Below, in pieces: positions 1 through 5,388 of a stretch of 6,551 nt of DNA. Under the pieces are notes generated by a model that saw only the letters and a program-made list of their open reading frames with translations, ran no database searches and was not told the DNA's origin. How positions within the stretch are numbered: position 1 is the first letter of the stretch; each line of letters starts with the position of its first letter. The position numbers and the translations under genes are program-made. The DNA is from an uncultured Saprospiraceae bacterium. GTDB taxonomy: Bacteria; Bacteroidota; Bacteroidia; Chitinophagales; Saprospiraceae. The DNA lies in assembly GCA_937959375.1 (NCBI GenBank), contig CALGLS010000179.1, forward strand, positions 1 to 6,551. The letters run 5' to 3'.

Positions 1-22
1 CTACAACAAAAACATCAACTCA

Positions 23-1408
23 ATGAAAATTAACCTACTGCTTCTCTTTACTTTTTCAATTACATTGACTTTTGCACAATCGAAGGAGACTAAAAAGTCC
101 AACGACTGGCAACTGTTATTCAACGAAAAAGACCTGTCGAACTGGGAACAAAAAGATGGAACAGCTGAATACAAAATAGTTGGAAACGAAATCGTCGGCA
201 TTTCAAAACTAAAAACCAATAACAGTTTTCTCTGCACGAAGAAAAAATATGGTGACTTTATTTTAGAACTAGAAGTAAAAATTCATCCGCTACTTAATTC
301 TGGAATACAAATACGTAGCGAAAGTAAACCGGATTATTACAATGGAACAGTCCATGGTTATCAAGTAGAAATTGATCCAAGTAAACGAGCTTACACCGGA
401 GGGATCTATGATGAATCAAGAAGAGGTTGGATTTACCCATTGGCAGATAATGTAGATGGACAAAATGCATTTAAACAAGCGGAATGGAACCACCTACACA
501 TCGAAGCCATTGGTTCGGAAATACGCGTTTGGTTAAATGGAGTCAACACTGCCAATATTTATGATGACCTAACTGCTGAAGGTTTTATTGGGCTACAAGT
601 ACATTCAATAGGAAATGAAACGCACTTGGAAGGAAAAGAAGTGACTTGGCGAAATTTGCGTATAAAAACGAATGACTTTAATAAAGACAGATGGGAAACC
701 ACCGTTTATGAAAATAATCTTGTAGCCAACACTTTAACAACCACCGAAAAACAAAATGGCTGGCGGCTACTCTGGGATGGAAAAAGCAACAAAGGATGGC
801 GTTCCGCAAAGTCTAATGCATTCCCTGAAAAGGGCTGGAATATAAAAGATGGTGAACTAACTGTCGAAAAAAGTAAGGGAAAGGAATCGACCAACGGAGG
901 AGACATCATCACCAACGAAAAGTTCAGTAATTTTGAATTAAGATTAGATTTTAAACTAACAGAAGGTGCCAACAGCGGTGTCAAATATATGGTCGATCCT
1001 GATCTAAATAAAGGTGGAGGTTCTTCCATCGGATTGGAATACCAATTACTAGATGATAAGCTGCATCCCGATGCAAAAAAAGGGGTAAATGGCAACCGAA
1101 CCATCGGCGCACTCTATGATCTGATCCCACCCGAAAATTTAAGTCGGCCTGGTTTCGCCAAAGGATTTAAGGGCACCGGACAATGGAATCAGATTCGTAT
1201 TATTTCTATGAACGGAAAAGTTGAGCACTGGCTCAATGGTTATAAAATTGTGGAATACGATCGCTTTACTCAACTGTTCAAAACATTGGTCTCACACAGT
1301 AAATATGACAAATGGGAAGCATTCGGACAGTTAAAATCAGGACACATCCTTTTGCAAGATCATGGAGATGAAGTCGCATTTAGGTCTATAAAAATTAAAG
1401 TTTTATGA
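23..1408 (+). CDS. Secreted protein with two DUF1080 (3-keto-disaccharide hydrolase-like) domains
   Basis: 461 aa. The start at 23 gives a clear Sec signal peptide: Lys2, a hydrophobic stretch at residues 4-17, and probable cleavage after Ala18 (TFA|QS). Two concanavalin-like DUF1080 domains follow. Domain 1 (about 29-216) has NSGIQIRSE (92-100), GYQVEID (112-118), TGGIYDESRRGW (125-136) and WLNGV (170-174). Domain 2 (about 246-460) has GANSGVKYMVD (315-325), GLEYQLLDD (337-345), IGALYDLIPP (361-370), a second WLNG (403-406) and a closing QDHGDEVAFRSIKIK (445-459). Some members of this family cleave 3-keto-glycosides, so a periplasmic or surface hydrolase acting on an oxidised sugar is plausible; the substrate is not readable. 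Most members carry one such domain, and the two here differ in their loops, so this is a tandem fusion rather than a recent duplication. The stop overlaps the next start by ATGA, indicating co-transcription. Only 22 bases precede the start, so no promoter can be judged. Carbohydrate binding without catalysis is an alternative. Confidence 0.93.
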   Translation: MKINLLLLFTFSITLTFAQSKETKKSNDWQLLFNEKDLSNWEQKDGTAEYKIVGNEIVGISKLKTNNSFLCTKKKYGDFILELEVKIHPLLNSGIQIRSESKPDYYNGTVHGYQVEIDPSKRAYTGGIYDESRRGWIYPLADNVDGQNAFKQAEWNHLHIEAIGSEIRVWLNGVNTANIYDDLTAEGFIGLQVHSIGNETHLEGKEVTWRNLRIKTNDFNKDRWETTVYENNLVANTLTTTEKQNGWRLLWDGKSNKGWRSAKSNAFPEKGWNIKDGELTVEKSKGKESTNGGDIITNEKFSNFELRLDFKLTEGANSGVKYMVDPDLNKGGGSSIGLEYQLLDDKLHPDAKKGVNGNRTIGALYDLIPPENLSRPGFAKGFKGTGQWNQIRIISMNGKVEHWLNGYKIVEYDRFTQLFKTLVSHSKYDKWEAFGQLKSGHILLQDHGDEVAFRSIKIKVL

Positions 1409-3678
1409 TGGTAGATAAAAGAAGTAATTGGCTGCAGTCACTCATTTTTGGAATCCTTTTGTTGTGCTTTTTTTCTTGTCAAGAAAAAAATAATCCTGAA
1501 AAACCAATCGATTTATCGACTTATCAAGTGGAGCCAGGTTTTGAGCTACAAGTATTAGCTTCCGAGCCTTTATTGATTGCACCGATGGTTATGGACTTTG
1601 ACCTAAAAGGAAGAATGTGGGTGCTGGAATTACCCGGTTATATGGCTAACATTGATGGGGAAGGAGAACACGATCCTACCGGAAGAATTATAATTCTCAA
1701 TGACAGAGATCGCAATGGTAGAATGGATGAGTCCAAAATATTTTTAGACAAATTAATCGCGCCAAGAGCCATGTTATTGGCCTACGATGGTTTGCTTTAT
1801 GCCGAGCCACCCAATCTCTGGTTTGTAGAAATTGAGGAGGATAAACCCGGTAAGAAAATCCTTGTTGATTCCGCTTATGTATTAACTGGAAATATTGAAC
1901 ATCAGGCCAACGCCCTGACCATGAATATTGACAACTGGATTTATTCCGCTCGCTCCAACGCTCGCTACCAACGAAAAAATGGTAACTGGATCAAAGAACA
2001 AACGGCCTACCGTGGTCAGTGGGGTATGACAAAAGATCCATTGGGTCGATTGTTTTACAACGATAATTCCAATCAATTTCAAGGAGATCTAGTTTTGCCA
2101 ATGGCAGCTTTAAACAACCCTTGGTTGAAACCCAAGCACAGCATTCGTCAACAGATTGCTAGCGATCAGCGGATGTATCCATTGCACGCCGCCATCATTA
2201 ATCGAGGTTATGTAGAAGGAAGTTTGGATGAGTATGGAAGACCCCGTCGGATAACTTCTGCCTGCGGACCAATGATCTATCAAAGTGATTTATTCCCTGC
2301 CGATTATAATGGAAATAGTTTTGTTTGTTTGCCGGAAGGCAATATCATAAAGCGTAACATATTTGAATACGACGCAGAAAAAATATTAGCGACACAAGCT
2401 TGGGAAAAGAAAGAGTTTATTGCTTCCACGGATATCGCTTTTCGTCCAGTAAATTTATACAATGGGCCAGAAGGAGCGATGTATATTGTTGATTTGCATA
2501 AAGGCGTGATTCAACATCGAGCTTACATGTCGCCTTATTTAAGAGAAAAAATTGAAGCCTTGCAATTAGATACGATTGTTGGGTATGGTAGAATACTGCG
2601 AGTTGTACCGGAAGGAGATACCATTCCGGAGTTTCCAGTTTTTGACAAAGAGGATGTGATTCGTTTGGTTGATAAACTGAAGAGTCCACACGTTTGGGTA
2701 CGCGATAAAGCGCAGCAGGTGTTGGTACAAAACGATTTAAAAACGGCGGTAACTGATTTGTTTGATCTAGCTGTTGAACGGGAGTTTTCTATCGGACAAA
2801 TTCATGCGATGTGGATCTTGCACGAGTGGGATGCATTTTCTTTGTTAACAATGAAAGACTTATTGAACAACACAAATCCGCATTTGAGTGGATTGGCTTT
2901 TTCGTTTTTAGAAAACTCTAGTAGAAGAAAAGATTTTGATCTTGTGAAAACAGCCAACGAACTTAGTCAACGAGAAAATCCAGAGTTAGATGCCTATCTC
3001 ATTTCCTCGTTAGGCAAGATGGAATCGGATAGAAAGGTATTGCAATTTTATAAAATGATGGCCCGTAGATATTCGAAAAATCCTTTTTATGCGGAACTAG
3101 CGGTTAGTGCCCTTAGCGGAAAAGAACAGGCTTATCTTGATTTCGAACGGATGGGGAAAGTCTCAGGTTCAGACCTTTGGAATGAACTATTTAAACAGGT
3201 AATTGCCAACAAAAAAGAAAACAAACTCAACAAAGAAATGCTTCCTGCGGTCAATAATCCGAACGGAGATAAACGTCAAAAAGGCCTTGAATTGTATCGC
3301 CAATATTGTAGCGTTTGTCATGGAGAAGCTGGAGGTGGTACTCAAAATTTAGCACCTCCGCTTGATGGATCTGAGTACGTTACAGGATCAACAGATCGTT
3401 TAGCACTGATCATGTTACATGGTATGCAAGGACCAATTCACATCAATGGAAAGCGCTACGAATTTAACGCTGCCATGCCTGGTATTGGCGAAAATCCAAA
3501 CTTAAGTGATCAAGATGTCTTGTCTATCATTCTATTTTTGCGCAACGCATTTTCTACAGAAGGTACTGATATTTCAACAGAACGAATCAAAGAGTTACGT
3601 GAGCTAAAACCAAAAGATGGAACCATGTATACCGAGGAATTATTGAAGGAATTTGAGAATATGAACAAAATTGAATAA
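1405..3678 (+). CDS. Lipoprotein: PVC-type dehydrogenase-like beta-propeller, HEAT-like region and C-terminal cytochrome c
   Basis: 757 aa. The N-terminus has a hydrophobic segment (10-24) ending in FFSC with Cys25 as the likely lipidated residue, so it is probably anchored in the outer membrane or facing the periplasm. Residues about 38-405 form the propeller of the 'membrane-bound dehydrogenase' family known from Planctomycetes and Bacteroidota: VEPGFELQVLASEP (42-55), MWVLELPGY (71-79), GNIEHQANAL (162-171), and STDIAFRP...GPEGAMYIVDLHKGVIQH (341-371). An EF-hand-like calcium loop, DRDRNGRMDE, lies at 100-109. Residues about 414-600 are helical and HEAT-like. The cytochrome c domain has CSVCH at 635-639 (heme attachment plus His ligand) and Met691 in AAMPG as the likely sixth ligand. 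The role is probably oxidation of a sugar or alcohol with electrons passed through the heme; the substrate and propeller cofactor are unknown. The start overlaps the DUF1080 stop (ATGA). A second ATG at 1408 is equally possible and changes only one residue. Confidence 0.93.
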   Translation: MMVDKRSNWLQSLIFGILLLCFFSCQEKNNPEKPIDLSTYQVEPGFELQVLASEPLLIAPMVMDFDLKGRMWVLELPGYMANIDGEGEHDPTGRIIILNDRDRNGRMDESKIFLDKLIAPRAMLLAYDGLLYAEPPNLWFVEIEEDKPGKKILVDSAYVLTGNIEHQANALTMNIDNWIYSARSNARYQRKNGNWIKEQTAYRGQWGMTKDPLGRLFYNDNSNQFQGDLVLPMAALNNPWLKPKHSIRQQIASDQRMYPLHAAIINRGYVEGSLDEYGRPRRITSACGPMIYQSDLFPADYNGNSFVCLPEGNIIKRNIFEYDAEKILATQAWEKKEFIASTDIAFRPVNLYNGPEGAMYIVDLHKGVIQHRAYMSPYLREKIEALQLDTIVGYGRILRVVPEGDTIPEFPVFDKEDVIRLVDKLKSPHVWVRDKAQQVLVQNDLKTAVTDLFDLAVEREFSIGQIHAMWILHEWDAFSLLTMKDLLNNTNPHLSGLAFSFLENSSRRKDFDLVKTANELSQRENPELDAYLISSLGKMESDRKVLQFYKMMARRYSKNPFYAELAVSALSGKEQAYLDFERMGKVSGSDLWNELFKQVIANKKENKLNKEMLPAVNNPNGDKRQKGLELYRQYCSVCHGEAGGGTQNLAPPLDGSEYVTGSTDRLALIMLHGMQGPIHINGKRYEFNAAMPGIGENPNLSDQDVLSIILFLRNAFSTEGTDISTERIKELRELKPKDGTMYTEELLKEFENMNKIE

Positions 3679-3773
3679 TTAAGATTAGGACAGCAATTGA
3701 CAAAATCTATCAATCCTCATTCCGAATAAATACTTAGCCATTGTATATCTTTAAGCTTGGTTTTTTTGAACCA
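3679..3773. other. Intergenic spacer after the cytochrome gene
   Basis: This AT-rich spacer lies between the stop of the cytochrome lipoprotein gene and the MITE-like element. I see no ORF, no tRNA-like fold and no convincing Rho-independent terminator. The only weak candidate is GGTT (3759-3762) pairing with AACC (3769-3772) around a T-run, and its stem is too short to call. The last three bases, CCA (3771-3773), match the three bases directly after the element and may be half of a target-site duplication. Confidence 0.6.
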
Positions 3774-3792
3774 GAAGTTGTTTAAAAAGTAT
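3774..3792 (+). repeat. Left terminal inverted repeat of the MITE-like element (19 bp)
   Basis: A 19-base sequence that is an exact reverse complement of 3918-3936. It is AT-rich with a GAAGTTG outer end. Complementarity stops at the outer border (A3773 against C3937 do not pair) and breaks at the first inner base, so the boundaries are well defined. Confidence 0.9.
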
Positions 3793-3917
3793 CTTCAAGC
3801 TTGCAACTAATACATTGACAGCCAAATACTTCAGCTTTTTTTCGTCCCGTAGCTAAGGCTACGAAACTCTAAAAGTGCTTCGTCTTGACTATCAAGCCAT
3901 TAGTTTCAGCTCTAAAC

Positions 3918-3936
3918 ATACTTTTTAAACAACTTC
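3918..3936 (-). repeat. Right terminal inverted repeat of the MITE-like element (19 bp)
   Basis: Exact reverse complement of 3774-3792, followed directly by CCA (3937-3939). It ends 33 bases before the first ATG of the Kelch gene, so it lies where the promoter or 5' leader of that gene would be expected. Confidence 0.9.
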
Positions 3937-3969
3937 CCAGATTCGATCAAATAATTTAAAAAATATTTC

Positions 3970-5169
3970 ATGATGAATATGAAAAAATACAGTACCCTTA
4001 TTTTAGCCTTTCTAGTTGCAATAACAATTCAAGCACAAGATTGGGAGCAAGTAGCAAGTTATCCGGGAGACGCTCGTCATCATCCGGTTACTTTTTCGAT
4101 TGATAATTTTGGCTACCTAGTTACAGGATCTGATGACGATAGAGATTTCTTTCGCTATGATGCAGATATTGATACTTGGGTACAATTGCCCAATTTCCCA
4201 GGAATAGGTAGAGGGTTTTCTTATGGTGTAACACACGAGGGAATGGCATATGTAGGATTTGGAGCAAGTAGCTTTTTTGGTTTACAAGATGATTTGTGGC
4301 GCTATGATCCAGTGGAAGAAACATGGACAGAATTAACTTCTTGCCCTTGCGCAGAGCGAGCACATCCCGCGATGATTGCTGGCTTTGGGAAAATCTGGGT
4401 GGGACTTGGTTCGGGGCCAACCGGAAATCTTAAAGACTGGTGGGAATACGATATCGCTACCGACACTTGGGAACAACAACCTGACTTACCGGGCCCTACT
4501 CGTCATCATCCATATTTCTTTGATATTGATGGTGTACCCTATGTTGGTTTTGGACATGGCGCAAGCATTTACCGTGACTTTTATCGATTTGATTTTGAAA
4601 CCGATAGTTGGACCACTTTGGAGGCATTTCCAGAACAAGGTAGGGTAGCGGGTACTCAATTTTCACACGCTGGTAAAGGTTATATTCTTTCTGGTCAAGG
4701 TGAAGATCACGATGACTTAGAGGAAGGTGAGTTTTGGGAATATACACCAGAAACAGATTCGTGGGAACAATTGATTTCTCACCCAGGTACTGGTCGATGG
4801 GCTCCAGGTTCTTTTGTGATTGGTGACTTTGTTTATTTTACAAGTGGGAATGTTGATGGGGTTGGAAACTTCAATGATATGTGGAAGGGTGATTTGCCAA
4901 CGTTTGTAAGTACAGAAGATGATGCATTTATGCAAACTAAGATAGAGGTTCAACCAAATCCTGCAGGTGATTATTTTCAGTTAATTTCTGATTCTGTTTT
5001 GCCGGAAGGCACCAAAATTACATTAGTTGATCTACAAGGAAAGGTAGTAAAAACGGTTAATTTTCAAAACGCTAATAAGTACGATATTGCTGACCTCTCG
5101 ACTGGTATTTACATGGTCAAGGTTTTTAATGCTGAATCGACTCGAACGTTTAAATTATTAAAGTTGTAA
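3970..5169 (+). CDS. Secreted Kelch-type beta-propeller with T9SS C-terminal sorting domain
   Basis: 399 aa. Three in-frame ATGs lie at 3970, 3973 and 3979. The third gives the most typical signal peptide (MKKYSTLILAFLVAITIQAQ), and cleavage is likely near residues 22-23 whichever start is used. Residues 34-310 hold six Kelch-like blades. Five end in a D/E-[TS]-W strand (Trp70, Trp119, Trp167, Trp214, Trp265), often preceded by W/F-x-Y/F-D and followed by P and then GR or a similar turn. Blade 6 (about 272-308) lacks this last strand, and DWEQVASYP at 24-32 matches it, so the N-terminus probably closes the ring. Residues about 325-399 are a type A T9SS sorting domain: VQPNPAGDYFQL (327-338), LVDLQGKVVKT (352-362), DLSTGIYMVKV (375-385) and a basic, Leu-rich end. 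The protein is therefore expected outside the cell or on its surface. Kelch propellers usually bind proteins or glycans; no catalytic residues can be assigned. It appears monocistronic, with a MITE-like element directly upstream. Confidence 0.94.
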   Translation: MMNMKKYSTLILAFLVAITIQAQDWEQVASYPGDARHHPVTFSIDNFGYLVTGSDDDRDFFRYDADIDTWVQLPNFPGIGRGFSYGVTHEGMAYVGFGASSFFGLQDDLWRYDPVEETWTELTSCPCAERAHPAMIAGFGKIWVGLGSGPTGNLKDWWEYDIATDTWEQQPDLPGPTRHHPYFFDIDGVPYVGFGHGASIYRDFYRFDFETDSWTTLEAFPEQGRVAGTQFSHAGKGYILSGQGEDHDDLEEGEFWEYTPETDSWEQLISHPGTGRWAPGSFVIGDFVYFTSGNVDGVGNFNDMWKGDLPTFVSTEDDAFMQTKIEVQPNPAGDYFQLISDSVLPEGTKITLVDLQGKVVKTVNFQNANKYDIADLSTGIYMVKVFNAESTRTFKLLKL

Positions 5170-5190
5170 ACTTAAAAATACCTTTAAACA

Positions 5191-5324
5191 GGGATGGGAC
5201 ACGGATCGAACGGGTTGAACGGATTGAGACGGATTTTTATCTAACGTAAGCACACGATAAAGCAAACACGAAAAAAGAAAATCCGTTCTAATCCGTTCAA
5301 TCTGTTCAATCCGTGTCCCATCCC
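5191..5324. repeat. Large inverted repeat, 47-bp arms built of 9-10 bp units
   Basis: Left arm 5191-5237 and right arm 5278-5324 are reverse complements at 41 of 47 positions, separated by a 40-base AT-rich loop. The mismatches are at 5207, 5212, 5214 and 5226-5228. Four of the six would be G-U pairs in RNA read from the + strand, leaving only two unpaired positions. Each arm is itself a degenerate tandem array of about four units resembling ACGGATTGA, closed by an outer GGGATGGGAC. It begins 21 bases after the Kelch stop and lies between convergent genes, so it may act as a 3'-end structure or transcription barrier. It lacks a downstream T-run, so it is not a classic intrinsic terminator. 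It looks like a dispersed intergenic repeat rather than something specific to this locus. Confidence 0.82.
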
Positions 5325-5334
5325 CGTTAGCGGG
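5323..5334. repeat. Small GC hairpin CCCG-TTAG-CGGG
   Basis: A 4-bp perfect stem with a TTAG loop, overlapping the outer end of the large inverted repeat by two bases. It is not followed by a T-run on either strand. It may be part of the same repeat unit. The stem is short enough that chance is possible. Confidence 0.4.
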
Positions 5335-5347
5335 CCATTCTAATCTT

Positions 5348-5366
5348 GCCTGGCGGCCAGACAGGC
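5348..5366. repeat. GC-rich palindromic repeat in the convergent intergenic region
   Basis: GCCTG (5348-5352) pairs with CAGGC (5362-5366), and an alternative inner stem CTGG (5350-5353) with CCAG (5357-5360) shares bases with it. It stands out as GC-rich in AT-rich surroundings. It lies 22 bases beyond the stop of the minus-strand DUF2207 gene, where a 3'-end hairpin would be expected, but no T-run follows on the minus strand. It resembles the short GCCTG-type palindromes often seen between Bacteroidota genes; that resemblance is from memory and was not tested. Confidence 0.5.
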
Positions 5367-5388
5367 TCTAATTCACATTCTAATTTCT

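Larger units (their letters stand above)
3774..3936. mobile_element. MITE-like palindromic element, 163 bp
   Basis: The ends are perfect 19-bp inverted repeats: GAAGTTGTTTAAAAAGTAT at 3774-3792 and its reverse complement at 3918-3936. CCA occurs directly outside both ends (3771-3773 and 3937-3939), which fits a 3-bp target-site duplication. The arms stay partly complementary inward: AACTAAT (3805-3811) pairs with ATTAGTT (3899-3905) in exact register, and about half of the remaining arm positions match without gaps. At the centre is a hairpin, CGTAGC-TAAG-GCTACG (3848-3863), within one base of the symmetry axis of the termini. There is no coding capacity, so it would need a transposase supplied elsewhere. 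The structure is seen directly; calling it a non-autonomous transposon is inference. The parent IS family is not identified, and a 3-bp match could arise by chance. An alternative is a fixed RNA structure in the leader of the downstream gene. Confidence 0.72.

Noticed and set aside
706..1104. Open minus-strand frame of 132 codons inside the DUF1080 gene
   Set aside because: It is fully antisense to a well-supported gene, and its translation is a low-complexity Ser/Pro/Leu/Phe mix with no recognisable domain, as expected from the complement of the coding strand.
3759..3772. Intrinsic terminator for the cytochrome gene (GGTT/AACC stem with T-run)
   Set aside because: The stem is only four bases and the T-run is in the loop rather than after the stem.
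3940..3969. Promoter with a TAATTTAA -7-like box at 3952-3959
   Set aside because: It matches the Bacteroidota TAnnTTTG box poorly and no TTG lies at the expected distance upstream. In such AT-rich sequence the match is not informative.
4376..4648. Open plus-strand frame of 90 codons inside the Kelch gene
   Set aside because: It lies out of frame within continuous Kelch repeats, has no recognisable domain, and there is no sign of a frameshift in the main gene.
5201..5316. CRISPR-like or direct tandem array
   Set aside because: The units are only 9-10 bp, are adjacent without spacers and invert at the centre. This is a palindromic repeat, not a CRISPR array.
5323..5366. Classic Rho-independent terminators for the convergent genes
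   Set aside because: The hairpins are GC-rich, but neither is followed by a T-run on the strand that would be transcribed, so they are listed as repeats only.
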